From Deltaproteobacteria bacterium (GTDB lineage Bacteria > Myxococcota_A > Polyangia > JACPQR01), in the NCBI GenBank assembly GCA_016190375.1, contig JACPQR010000236.1:1-55899 (forward strand): 55,899 nucleotides of DNA. Direction: 5' to 3'. A program made the position numbers and the translations under genes. Position 1 is the first letter of the stretch, and the number at the start of each line of letters is the position of its first letter. Shown in pieces: positions 44,733 to 53,209 of the stretch. The notes beneath the pieces were generated by a model. It had not been told where the DNA came from and did not search any database. It saw only the letters and a list, made by a program, of their open reading frames with translations.

Positions 44733-45458
44733 CTACGGGCCGGGCCTGTGCCCGCGCGAGGCCGGTGGAGGCGGCGGCGGCTCGGGCTCGGGTGGCCAGT
44801 CGGGTCGGGCCCCGCCAGGTGCCGTGAGGCCCGTTTCCGGTCGCGGCGGGGGCACGTCCGGCGCGATTCCGGCGACGGGTGTCACCGGGTCGGGGCGCGG
44901 CGGCGGCCGGTCGGGCGCGATCCCGGCCGGGGGACCAGCGTGATCGGGGCGCGGTGGCGGAGGCTCCGCGAAGGGGCCACCGTCCGGGCTGGCGGGAGGC
45001 GGCTCCGGGGGCACCGGAGGGGGCACCGGCGGCGGGATGTCGGGGCGAGCGCCTCCGACCGGACCGGGGAAGGGGCCGCCGCAAGCCTCGCAGGCGGCGA
45101 GGGCCGCACCGCCGAGGAGCACGACGGCGCTCGCAGCCGTCTGCCGCAGGAAGTCGCGTCGCGCGGGCTCGGGGACGGGCACGCTCTCGGCCATCGTGAG
45201 GATCTGCCCCGCCGGAATGGCGTCGAGGATCGCGCTCTCGGTCGCGGTGAGCTTCACTCCTGCGGCTTCGGCGACCTGGGCACGGCGCGCCACCAGCTCC
45301 TGCCGGAAGACCTCGTCGACCGCCGCCAGCCTGAGGAGCCGCTGGATTCCGACGGGCACCGGTGGCGCCGCGCCCGGCCCCTCGGGCGGTCTCGCGCCGA
45401 CGATCGTCGTCCGCGGCGACTCGGCGCCGACCTCCTCGGGAACGTCGCCTCCCAGCAT
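44733..45458 (-). CDS. Protein with leader-like helical part, twin-Arg lipobox segment and Pro-rich repeats
   Basis: A protein of 241 residues from ATG 45458; the true start could be internal at the Met of MAESVP (residue 89). Residues 38-88 form a helical part (LAAVDEVFRQELVARRA, ATESAILDAIP) with the look of NHLP/Nif11-like precursor leaders. ARRDFLRQ at 99-106 is a Tat-type motif, then VVLLGGAALAAC at 112-123 gives a lipobox. The rest is proline-rich with four imperfect repeats: GGARPDIPPPVP, AGIAPDRPPPRPD, AGIAPDVPPPRPE and GGARPDWPPEPE. If the start is internal, the product is a Tat-exported lipoprotein with a rigid repeat stalk. Function is unknown. Confidence 0.6.
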   Translation of the reverse strand: MLGGDVPEEVGAESPRTTIVGARPPEGPGAAPPVPVGIQRLLRLAAVDEVFRQELVARRAQVAEAAGVKLTATESAILDAIPAGQILTMAESVPVPEPARRDFLRQTAASAVVLLGGAALAACEACGGPFPGPVGGARPDIPPPVPPPVPPEPPPASPDGGPFAEPPPPRPDHAGPPAGIAPDRPPPRPDPVTPVAGIAPDVPPPRPETGLTAPGGARPDWPPEPEPPPPPPASRGHRPGP

Positions 45459-45561
45459 TCTCGATCGGCTCACGACCCGTGAGCGTATCGCAGAGTGCCG
45501 CCGGGGCACCAGACGCATCGTGCCATCGGGCGCATGGACGGGCGACGCCCTGGTCAACGGT

Positions 45562-46743
45562 CTATGGCGGGCAGAAGTAGCTCGCGATCTCGACGTCGGT
45601 GCGAGCAACGCTGGACAGGCGCACCTCGTCGATACGGCCGACGTAGAAGGGCGCGTCCGCGTCGTCGCCGCCCATGAAGTACTCCGTCGCATTGCCCAGA
45701 ACGATGTCCGCATGAACGGTCGAGCTGGCCAGCACTCCATTGAGGTAGATGCTCATCGTCGTCCCGTCGAAGGTGGCGGCGAGATACTGCCATCCGGCGC
45801 CCACCGAGAGCGGCGTCTCGAAGCTGGCCTGGGGCTTCCCCCCGGTGTCGAGGATCGAGAGGGCCGCCGCGCCGCCATCCCAGTCGAAGGCCAGGCTGAA
45901 GCTGCCCTTGGCCTCGAACAGCGTTCCGAATTCCGCCTCCTGCACCTCCCCTTTCGAGTCGAGCCACATCTCGACGCTGAAGGCACCGTCGAGCTGGTCC
46001 CCAGCATAGATTCGCACGTAATCGCCACCATCGAACGACAGCGCCGTCACGTCGTCGAAGGCGTCGTTCTCGATCCACTCCGGATCGTCGTCATCGTCGC
46101 CGACGACGTCGGCTCCCAGGACTCCATGAAGGCCATTGCCGCTCGAGTCGCGCACGGTCTGTCTCGAGTCCAGGACGCGGTCGAGGTGCCACAGACCGAC
46201 GGTATCGAGGTCCGGTGGGTCATCGGAGAACGGACGCGGGTCCGACAGACACTCGCAACGGCTGGACTCGCACTCGAGCGCGCCCGGACAGACGTTCCCG
46301 CACCCCCCGCAGTTGAGCTCGTCGTCCGCGAGGCGGGCGCACTCTCCGGCGCAGCAGACCCTCTCTTGGTCCGCCGAGCAGATGCTCCCGCATTCGCCGC
46401 AGTTGCTCGAGTCGCTCTGGAGGTCCACGCACGTCCCGGTGCAGCAGGCCGTGCCCTTCGCGCATTCTCTCCCGCACTCGCCGCAGTTCGAGGGATCGGT
46501 GTCGAGATCCGCGCAGATGACGTCGCAGGCCTGAAGACCGCGAGGGCAGCCGCCGTCGCCCGCGTCCTCGCCTCTTCCGGCATCGCCCGCGTCGGCGTCG
46601 CCGCCGCCGGCATCGCCCGCGTCCGGCTCCCCCTCCCCTTCGCCTTCGCCCTCGCCGCCCTCGCGCGGCTCGTCCTTGGAAGCGTTCCAGAGGGCGCAGC
46701 TCGTCGAGAGAGCCAGCGCGACGATGGCCGCGGGCCGCGTCAC
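45562..46743 (-). CDS. Cys-rich lipoprotein with LamG-like (concanavalin-type) C-terminal domain
   Basis: A protein of 393 residues from GTG 46743, overlapping the upstream stop as GTGA. A lipobox LSTSC puts lipidated Cys at 16. Glu/Gly and Asp/Gly/Ala linkers follow (GEGEGEGEPDAGDAG). Residues about 60-150 hold NCGECGRECAKG, NCGECGSICS and NCGGCGNVCPG, a Cys-rich repeat common in exported myxobacterial proteins. From GLWHLDRVL onward (NGLHGVLGADVV, FSVEMWLDSKG, YLAATFDGTTMSIYLNG) the fold is LamG-like, probably binding carbohydrate or protein outside the cell. Confidence 0.83.
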   Translation of the reverse strand: MTRPAAIVALALSTSCALWNASKDEPREGGEGEGEGEGEPDAGDAGGGDADAGDAGRGEDAGDGGCPRGLQACDVICADLDTDPSNCGECGRECAKGTACCTGTCVDLQSDSSNCGECGSICSADQERVCCAGECARLADDELNCGGCGNVCPGALECESSRCECLSDPRPFSDDPPDLDTVGLWHLDRVLDSRQTVRDSSGNGLHGVLGADVVGDDDDDPEWIENDAFDDVTALSFDGGDYVRIYAGDQLDGAFSVEMWLDSKGEVQEAEFGTLFEAKGSFSLAFDWDGGAAALSILDTGGKPQASFETPLSVGAGWQYLAATFDGTTMSIYLNGVLASSTVHADIVLGNATEYFMGGDDADAPFYVGRIDEVRLSSVARTDVEIASYFCPP

Positions 46744-47600
46744 ATGATCCCCAGCACGGCCGCCACGCCCGCTGCGACGTAGAGCCCCACCGGGACGAAA
46801 TCGAGCGCATTCAGCTCGTAGTTCCGCGACGAGCTCGGGGCGATGTCGACCGCGAGACCCGTCCCGAGGAGGCCCGCGCTCGCCGCGAAGTAGATCCACC
46901 GTGGCTTGCCGGCGGCGGGCTCGTCGATGCGCCGGTCGGGGCGCGGTCGGCGTTCTTCGGGCGGCGAGGCCTCTTGCACGACCAGGCGCGGCTCCTCGGG
47001 CGGTGGAGTCACGACGACCTCGGGCCGGAGCTCCCGGCGCGGCACGGCGGGCGCGGGCAAGGCCAGAGTCACCTGGGCGCTCGCACCCTCCTCGACATTG
47101 ACCTCCTGGGAGACCTCGGTCTGGCCGCGGCGAGCGACGACGGCGTGACGTTGCGGATCGACGGGCACCGCGGACCCGAGGCGATCGAGCGGCAGCGGGA
47201 CCTGGTCGATCAGGATCTCGACGCCCGAAGGATCGCCGTCGAGTCGAACCGTCAGGTGGCCCAGGCGTGGCTCGATCTCCCGCAGCAGCGCCTCGGCTCC
47301 GGCGCGCGCTCGATCCGCCGGCGGGGCCTCTGCCATGACGGCCCGCGCCTGCTCGGCGGCCTCGACCAGCTTTCCGAGTCGGGCGAGGCTCGTGGCGAAG
47401 TTGAAGCGTGTCGCGCCGGATGGGTAGAGCTCGAGCGCTCGCCGGAATCGGTCCGCGGCCTGCGCCCACTCGCCGCGGTCCGCGAGGGAGGTTCCCTCGA
47501 CGAAGAGCGCCCTCGCCTGGGTACGGGCCTCCGGGCTCTGCGCCCTGGCGAGCACGGGTGAGGCCGAGAGGACCGCGGTCACCGCGAGGATCCGCCACAT
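46740..47600 (-). CDS. Exported TPR/PEGA-like protein with C-terminal membrane helices
   Basis: A protein of 286 residues from ATG 47600; GTG 47618 is an alternative. It opens with a signal peptide (ILAVTAVLSASPVLARAQ). TPR-like helices follow (FVEGTSLADRGEWAQAA, FNFATSLARLGKL). A PEGA-like beta segment has LTVRLDGDPSGVEILID and ends near EVNVEEGASAQVTL. A Pro/Arg linker leads to two hydrophobic helices (FAASAGLLGTGLAVDI and VPVGLYVAAGVAAVLGIM). It overlaps the LamG lipoprotein gene by four bases, forming an envelope operon, and is divergent from the kinase gene 89 bases away. Confidence 0.82.
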   Translation of the reverse strand: MWRILAVTAVLSASPVLARAQSPEARTQARALFVEGTSLADRGEWAQAADRFRRALELYPSGATRFNFATSLARLGKLVEAAEQARAVMAEAPPADRARAGAEALLREIEPRLGHLTVRLDGDPSGVEILIDQVPLPLDRLGSAVPVDPQRHAVVARRGQTEVSQEVNVEEGASAQVTLALPAPAVPRRELRPEVVVTPPPEEPRLVVQEASPPEERRPRPDRRIDEPAAGKPRWIYFAASAGLLGTGLAVDIAPSSSRNYELNALDFVPVGLYVAAGVAAVLGIM

Positions 47601-47689
47601 GGGGCCATAGCGTATCACTCCTCGTGCCTGGTCAATCGGCCGAAGCCCGTGGCTAGCAGCGGCGATGAACGGTAGACTTCGCGAGCGGC

Positions 47690-49444
47690 ATGTTCCGAGC
47701 CGGCACGATCCTCGGAGGCAAGTACTGCCTGATCGAGCCCATCGGCGTCGGTGGAATGGGAGCCGTCTGGCGCGCCGAGCATCTGGGGCTCTCGAGGCCC
47801 GTCGCGGTCAAGTCCGTCCTGGCCGGGCAGGGGGCGGAGGCGGTCGAGCGCTTCACCCGCGAGGCGAAGGTCGCGGCCCGGATCCGCCATCGCAACGTCG
47901 TGGGCATCGACGACTTCGGCATGACGGACGACGGCGATCCGTACATCGTGATGGACCTGCTCGACGGCGAGAGCCTGGGGGACCGCTTCGCCCGACGGCC
48001 GAAGCTCGGCACGCCCGAGCTCGTCGAGATCATCACGGGCGCTCTGACGGGGCTCGAGGCGGTGCACGCGGAAGGGGTCGTCCACCGGGACATCAAGCCC
48101 AACAACGTCTTCCTGTCGCGAGAGGTCGACAGCGTCGTCCCCAAGCTGCTCGACTTCGGCCTGTCGCGCGCCACGGCCGCGGGCGACCAGAAGTTCCGCA
48201 AGACGATCACGCTGGGGGGCATGATCGTCGGGACGCCCGAGTACATGTCTCCCGAGCAGGCGCGCGGCAGGAGGGACCTCGACGAGCGGACCGACCTGTA
48301 CAGCGTCGGGGTCATCCTCTACGAGGGGCTCGCCGGAGTCGCTCCGTTCGAGGCCGAGAGCCCCGAGGAGATCCTCTCGCTGATCGTGATGGGCGCGTGC
48401 GCGCCGCTCGAGGAAACCGCACCAGACGTCCCCGTCGAGCTCGCGAGGATCGTTCACCGCGCGATGGCGCGCGATCGCGAGGAGCGCTTCCCGACCGCGT
48501 GGGAGCTCAAGGAGGCGCTCCTGGCCGCGTGCCGGGCGGGTGCGGCCGCCGGCCCCACCATCCGCGAGTCGGGGGAGAACCCGATCGCCGCGCCGCGCAG
48601 AACGTCGGAGGCGTACGCGCCGACGATCGCTTCGGTCCCCGAGAGGCACGGACCGCCGACGCTGGAGTCGCCCCCCGGGCCTCGCGGCGAGCCGGCGCGG
48701 CCCGCGGCCCCTGCGACGGTGCCCGAGCCTGGTGCTGGCGCTGGTTCGAAGCCAGATCCGGGGCTCGAGCGAGCCAGGAGGCGCGGGCGAGTCGCCAGAG
48801 ACACCGGATCGCGGATCGCGCGCGCGCTGCCCACGGAGCAGATCCCTGCGAGGTCGCGGCCGTGGCCGCGTGTCGTCGCGGTTGCCGTGGGGCTCCTCGC
48901 CCTCGGCGTGCTCGCGGGCCTCGGTCTGAGGAGCAAGGGGCCGCCACCTCAGGCCGCGGTGCTTCCGTGGTCGCCGCCGCGTGCCTCGAGCCCGCCGGCG
49001 GTTCCATCGCCGCCAGCCGCGAGCTCGTTCCCCGTCGCGACCTCCCCCGCGTCGCGAACCTCCGTCCGGGTGACGCTCCGAGGTGTCCCCGCCGATGCGA
49101 TCGTCGAGGTCGACGGCGTGGTAGCCAGCGGGCCCATCGACCTGCCCGCGGACGGACGCCGCCGCCGCATCGACGTCAGGGCGCCTTCACGCGCGCCGTG
49201 GTCGGTCTTCCACGTCGCGAGCTCGGATGGCGAGTATGTCGTGGCCTTGCCGATCGCTCCGGAGCCGATCCCGGAGCCGGCCGCGGGCGTTCCCGCGACC
49301 GACGGTTCGGTTCGAGGCACGCCCGACGCGGGCGCGCCCGAACGCGGGTCGGGATCGAGGCCTCGCCCGAATCGTGGCGGCGCGACTGGGCCGACGACGC
49401 CGGACGGTCCGCCGTCGAAGCTGATCCGCGATCCGGACTTCTGA
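47690..49444 (+). CDS. Membrane Ser/Thr protein kinase with PEGA-like exported part
   Basis: A protein of 584 residues. The kinase domain is complete: GVGGMG at 19-24, AVKSVL, HRDIKPNN from 132 (Asn in place of Glu after Pro-Asn), DFGLSR from 155 and SPEQARG. The linker to residue 390 is Pro/Ala-rich and probably disordered. One membrane segment (VVAVAVGLLALGVLAGLGL) spans residues 394-412. The exported ~170 residues include VRVTLRGVPADAIVEVDG, a PEGA-like beta unit also present in the divergent neighbour protein, suggesting both act at the envelope. Confidence 0.9.
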   Translation: MFRAGTILGGKYCLIEPIGVGGMGAVWRAEHLGLSRPVAVKSVLAGQGAEAVERFTREAKVAARIRHRNVVGIDDFGMTDDGDPYIVMDLLDGESLGDRFARRPKLGTPELVEIITGALTGLEAVHAEGVVHRDIKPNNVFLSREVDSVVPKLLDFGLSRATAAGDQKFRKTITLGGMIVGTPEYMSPEQARGRRDLDERTDLYSVGVILYEGLAGVAPFEAESPEEILSLIVMGACAPLEETAPDVPVELARIVHRAMARDREERFPTAWELKEALLAACRAGAAAGPTIRESGENPIAAPRRTSEAYAPTIASVPERHGPPTLESPPGPRGEPARPAAPATVPEPGAGAGSKPDPGLERARRRGRVARDTGSRIARALPTEQIPARSRPWPRVVAVAVGLLALGVLAGLGLRSKGPPPQAAVLPWSPPRASSPPAVPSPPAASSFPVATSPASRTSVRVTLRGVPADAIVEVDGVVASGPIDLPADGRRRRIDVRAPSRAPWSVFHVASSDGEYVVALPIAPEPIPEPAAGVPATDGSVRGTPDAGAPERGSGSRPRPNRGGATGPTTPDGPPSKLIRDPDF

Positions 49445-49467
49445 CGGAGCGGAAGGGGTCACGAACG

Positions 49468-50058
49468 ATGGTGAGGATCAGGATCGACAAGGTCGTGACG
49501 AAGCGCGGCGACGACGGTTCGACGGACCTCGCGAGCGGCGAGCGCGCTCCGAAAGACAGCGCCCGGATCGAGGGGTACGGAGCCGTCGACGAGGCCAACT
49601 GCGCGATCGGGATGGCGCGCGAGCTCCTGCTCCTCGAGGAGCCTGGCGAGGCGCGAACAGAGATGGAGGCGATCCTCCTGCGCGTCCAGAACCATCTGTT
49701 CAACCTGGGCAGCGAGCTCGCGACCACCGCAGGCAAGCTCCGCCCCGACCAGCCGGTGATCGCGGACCGCCACGTCGCGGCGCTCGAGGAGGCCGTCCTG
49801 CGCTTCAACGAAGGCCTGCCGGCGCTCCCGAGCTTCGTGCTGCCGGGCGGCGGAACGCTCGGCGCGGCGCTGCACGTCGCCCGGTCCACCGTACGGCGAG
49901 CCGAGCGGGCGGTGGTTCGCCTCTCGCGAGAGGAGCCCGTGGGACGCCCGGCACGGATCTACCTCAATCGCCTGTCGGACCTCCTGTTCGTCCTCGGTCG
50001 ATACGCGACCGTCCGGTTCGGCAAGGCCGAGCTCCTCTGGAATCCAGAGGAGGCGTGA
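49468..50058 (+). CDS. PduO-type ATP:cob(I)alamin adenosyltransferase
   Basis: Adenosylates cob(I)alamin to coenzyme B12. The protein has 196 residues from ATG 49468. TKRGDDGSTDL at residues 10-20 is the ATP-binding TKxGDxGxT loop and DEANCAIGMAR follows; NRLSDLLFVLGRYA is the conserved C-terminal helix with the Arg and Asp used in catalysis. Length is normal. It follows the kinase gene by 23 bases, but no other B12 gene is present, so it probably supplies the cofactor for an enzyme encoded elsewhere. Confidence 0.92.
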   Translation: MVRIRIDKVVTKRGDDGSTDLASGERAPKDSARIEGYGAVDEANCAIGMARELLLLEEPGEARTEMEAILLRVQNHLFNLGSELATTAGKLRPDQPVIADRHVAALEEAVLRFNEGLPALPSFVLPGGGTLGAALHVARSTVRRAERAVVRLSREEPVGRPARIYLNRLSDLLFVLGRYATVRFGKAELLWNPEEA

Positions 50059-50117
50059 CCCTCATCGTCGGCGAGGATCGTGGTAGTTGTCCGGTCACCC
50101 TCGAAAGGCAGGTTGCC

Positions 50118-52040
50118 GTGCGCGCTCTCCGCTCCTTCTCGCTCCTGACTCTCGCGTGCGTCGTCTCCCCTCTTCCGCTCGGCGCGCAGCCGGCGGACGC
50201 GGACTACTACGTCGTCCCCATCGAGGGATCGCCCGCGCGCGGCGCCGCCGACGCGCCGGTCACGATCATCGAGTTCGCCGACTTCGAGTGTCCCTTCTGC
50301 AGCCGGGTCACCGAGACTCTCCGGAGGATCCTCGAGACCTACCCCGGTCGCGTCCGCCTGGTGTTCAAGCAAAACCCGCTGCCCTTCCACACGAATGCTC
50401 AGCTCGCCGCCGAGGCGGCGCTCGCCGCCGGCGCGCAGGGTCGGTTCTGGGAGATGCACGACCTCATGTTCCGGAACCAGACCGCGCTCGGGCGCGCGGA
50501 TCTCGAGAGGTACGCCGTCGAGATCGGGCTGAACCTGGGAGCCTTCCGGCGAGCGCTCGACTCTGGCGAGCACCGGCAGGCGATCCTGCGCGATCAGGAG
50601 CTCGCCACGCGGCTGGGTGCGCGCGGGACTCCGAGCTTCTTCATCAACGGCAGGCCGGTCAGGGGCGCGCAGCCTTACGATGCGTTCCGCACCGTCGTGG
50701 ATGAGCAGATCGCGGCCGCCGGGAGGCTCTTGGCCCGTGGCGTCCGGCCGCGCGACCTCTACGACGAGCTCACGCGGGGAGGTCTATCGCGAGCGCCCGA
50801 CCCGCCGCCGAGCGCGCCGACCCCGCCGCGGCAGCGCGAGGACCCGAGCGCGATCTACCGCGTCGAGCTCGGCACGAGCCCCGTGCGCGGGCCCGAGACC
50901 GCGCTCGTCACGATCGTGGAGTGGATGGACTACCAGTGCCCGTTCTGCCAGAGGGTCCAGGCGGTGTTGCGACAGGTCGAGCTGGAATACGGCGAGCGCG
51001 TGCGAATCGTGGTCAAGATGAACCCAATGCCGTTCCACGACGCGGCGATGCCCGCCGCCGAGGCGGCGATGGCCGCGCACGCTCAGCGGAAGTTCTTCGA
51101 GATGCACGAGCGTCTCCTGGAGGCGGGCGCCGAGCAGGCGCTCGAGCGGACGACGTTCGATCGAATCGCCGCCGAGATCGGCCTGGACATGGCGCGGTTC
51201 CGCGCGGACCTCGATTCCCACGCGCACCGATCCGCGATCGAGGCGGAGCAGGCGCAGACGGTGAGGCTCGGGGCCCGCGGCGCCCCGGCCTTCTTCCTGA
51301 ACGGGCGCAAGCTCCGTGGCGCCCAGCCGATCGAGGGCTTCCGGCGGGTCATCGACGAGGAGGAGCGGCGGGCTCGAGAGGTCCTGCGACGGCAGCGGCC
51401 ACGCCCCGGCCAGCTCTACGAGCTTCTGACGCGGGGCGGCGCGACCGAGCCGGTCTACCTTCCGGCCGACGCCGCCGCCGATGCGCCCGCCGCCCCGGCC
51501 GACGCGGACCGCGTCTATCGGATCGCGGTGCCGCCGACCTCGCCGTCGCGCGGAAGGAGGAACGCGCCCGTCGTCATCCAGGAGTTCTCCGACTTCCAGT
51601 GTCCCTTCTGCTCGCGGGTGCAACAGACTCTACGGGACCTCGAGTCTCGCCACCGCAACCGCTTGCGGATCGTGTTCCGCCACTTCCCGCTCTCGTTCCA
51701 CCAGGACGCGATGCTGGCGCACGAGGCCGCCGCCGAGGCCCACGCTCAGGGCAAGTTCTGGGAGTACCACGACCTCCTCTTCGCCAACCAACGCGCGCTT
51801 TCGCGCGAGGACCTCACCAGGTATGCGCGGCAGGTCGGCCTCGACATGGGCCTGTTCCAGGCGGCGCTCGACGAGCACCGGCATCGAGCAGAGATCGAGG
51901 ACGACATCGCGGCGTCGACCGACTCGGGCGCGAGGCACGGAACGCCCAGCTTCTTCATCAACGGCAGGCTCCTCCAGGGAGCGCAGGATCTGTCGGCATT
52001 CGAGGACGCCGTCGACGCGGCGCTCCGCGCTCCGCGGTGA
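50118..52040 (+). CDS. Exported protein with three tandem DsbA-like thioredoxin domains
   Basis: A protein of 640 residues from GTG 50118, with GGCAGG eight bases before. The signal peptide is RSFSLLTLACVVSPLPLGAQ. Each ~200-residue domain has a CPFC active site: residues 58-61, 274-277 and 495-498 (FECPFCSR, YQCPFCQR, FQCPFCSR). Each also has the matching cis-Pro strand (GTPSFFING, GAPAFFLNG, GTPSFFING). Loops between domains carry RPRDLYDELTRGG and RPGQLYELLTRGG, implying internal duplication. DsbA-like domains oxidise or reduce disulfides in the periplasm. Three complete domains in one chain are unusual; most relatives have one, some two. Confidence 0.9.
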   Translation: MRALRSFSLLTLACVVSPLPLGAQPADADYYVVPIEGSPARGAADAPVTIIEFADFECPFCSRVTETLRRILETYPGRVRLVFKQNPLPFHTNAQLAAEAALAAGAQGRFWEMHDLMFRNQTALGRADLERYAVEIGLNLGAFRRALDSGEHRQAILRDQELATRLGARGTPSFFINGRPVRGAQPYDAFRTVVDEQIAAAGRLLARGVRPRDLYDELTRGGLSRAPDPPPSAPTPPRQREDPSAIYRVELGTSPVRGPETALVTIVEWMDYQCPFCQRVQAVLRQVELEYGERVRIVVKMNPMPFHDAAMPAAEAAMAAHAQRKFFEMHERLLEAGAEQALERTTFDRIAAEIGLDMARFRADLDSHAHRSAIEAEQAQTVRLGARGAPAFFLNGRKLRGAQPIEGFRRVIDEEERRAREVLRRQRPRPGQLYELLTRGGATEPVYLPADAAADAPAAPADADRVYRIAVPPTSPSRGRRNAPVVIQEFSDFQCPFCSRVQQTLRDLESRHRNRLRIVFRHFPLSFHQDAMLAHEAAAEAHAQGKFWEYHDLLFANQRALSREDLTRYARQVGLDMGLFQAALDEHRHRAEIEDDIAASTDSGARHGTPSFFINGRLLQGAQDLSAFEDAVDAALRAPR

Positions 52041-52081
52041 AAAAAAAGAACGCCCGCGTCTTCCAGGCGGCGCGGGCGTTC
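52040..52081 (-). terminator. Rho-independent terminator of the Cys-rich lipoprotein gene
   Basis: GAACGCCCGCG at 52048-52058 pairs perfectly with CGCGGGCGTTC at 52071-52081, an 11-bp stem with a 12-base loop. On the minus strand the hairpin is followed by eight T (A run at 52040-52047). It ends transcription of the leftward gene; the A run overlaps the stop of the triple-DsbA gene. Confidence 0.92.
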
Positions 52082-52120
52082 AAACGGAGGGAGGAGAGCC
52101 TCCGGATTCGAAGCGTTCGT

Positions 52121-52990
52121 TTACTTCACCGGTCGGTTGTCGGGGCGGCAGGCGCCGTGATCGCAGAACTCGAAGCTGCCGCAGGTCGAGTCGTCGCTGC
52201 AGCCCGAGAAGCACGTCGCGTTGATGCACTCCGAGCCTTCGGCGCAGTCGCTCGAGTAGACGCACTCGCCGACCCCGCCGTCGATGTCGCGGCAGACCGC
52301 GTCGTCGCCGCAGGCCTGGCCGGTCGGGCAGAGGCCGTCGGCCCCACAGCTCTTCGCGCAGAACGCGCCGTCGCACACGCGGCCCTCGCCGCACTCGGCG
52401 TCGGTCTGGCACAGGAGCTCGGGATCCCAGCAGAGGCCCTGCTCGCAAACGAGGCCGTCACCGCAGTCCTCGTCGGCCGCGCAGCCGCAGTCGCCGGTCG
52501 GGCAGGGTCCGGGGTCGGGGATGCAGGTGCTGCGCGCGGTGTCGCAGATCAGGTTCTCGCCTACCTCGGCGCAATCCTCGTCCGTCGAGCACATCCCGGT
52601 CTCGATGCACTCGCCCTCGTCGCAGTAGCACCCGCCGAAGCAGTCGTCCGAGGTCTCGCAGGTGATGCCGATCTCGGGCGGGATGCAGGCGCCGCGATCG
52701 AAGTCGCACGAGTAGCCGGCGGGGCAAGGGTGCTCGACGTCGCAGTCGGGCGTCTCGACGCACAGCTCGCCATCGCAATAGGTACCGGCGGGACAATCCC
52801 AGTCCGTCTCGCACCAGCCGGGGACCGGCTCCTCCCAGCAACCCGCGTCGTCGCACTCGTAGCAGCCGAGCTCGTCGCAGTAGTACTCGCCGTGGCCGTC
52901 GTGATGACCGTCGTCGATGAAGATCGGGCACCCGCCCAGGAGGGCCGCCACGGGAGCGAGAAGCGGAAGAAGGTAGGTCCTGTTCGTCAT
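52121..52990 (-). CDS. Cys-rich lipoprotein with repeated disulfide motifs
   Basis: A protein of 289 residues from ATG 52990, with GGAGG five bases upstream. YLLPLLAPVAALLGGC gives lipidated Cys at 21. The mature part contains many short Cys-rich units, for example DWDCPAGTYCDGELCVETP, EDCGDGLVCEQGLCWDP, AECGEGRVCDGAFCAKS and STCGSFEFCDHGACRPD. These CxxGxxC-type repeats, common in surface proteins of myxobacteria, imply a stack of disulfide-linked modules outside the cell. Together with the LamG lipoprotein it is a second secreted Cys-rich protein here, and the triple-DsbA gene lies next door. Confidence 0.82.
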   Translation of the reverse strand: MTNRTYLLPLLAPVAALLGGCPIFIDDGHHDGHGEYYCDELGCYECDDAGCWEEPVPGWCETDWDCPAGTYCDGELCVETPDCDVEHPCPAGYSCDFDRGACIPPEIGITCETSDDCFGGCYCDEGECIETGMCSTDEDCAEVGENLICDTARSTCIPDPGPCPTGDCGCAADEDCGDGLVCEQGLCWDPELLCQTDAECGEGRVCDGAFCAKSCGADGLCPTGQACGDDAVCRDIDGGVGECVYSSDCAEGSECINATCFSGCSDDSTCGSFEFCDHGACRPDNRPVK

Positions 52991-53209
52991 GGTAGCCTCC
53001 AGGGTCTCGTCCGGGTACGTCCGGGCCCCATCGGAGGGCGGAGCAACCACCGTGCCGGTTCAAAACACTCGGAATTCCTGGATCGAGGCCCGCCGACCGT
53101 GAACCCGGGTTCACTCGCGGACTGTGAACGCGCTCAGCATGTCCAGGCCTTTGAGCTGCCAGGACTTCCGCGTTGTGCTAGTCATTTGGCCGCCTTCCTC
53201 TGATCGGGC

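Noticed and set aside
52040..52081. Hairpin as terminator of the plus-strand triple-DsbA gene
   Set aside because: The A run precedes the hairpin on the plus strand; the T run follows it only on the minus strand, so it serves the Cys-rich lipoprotein gene.
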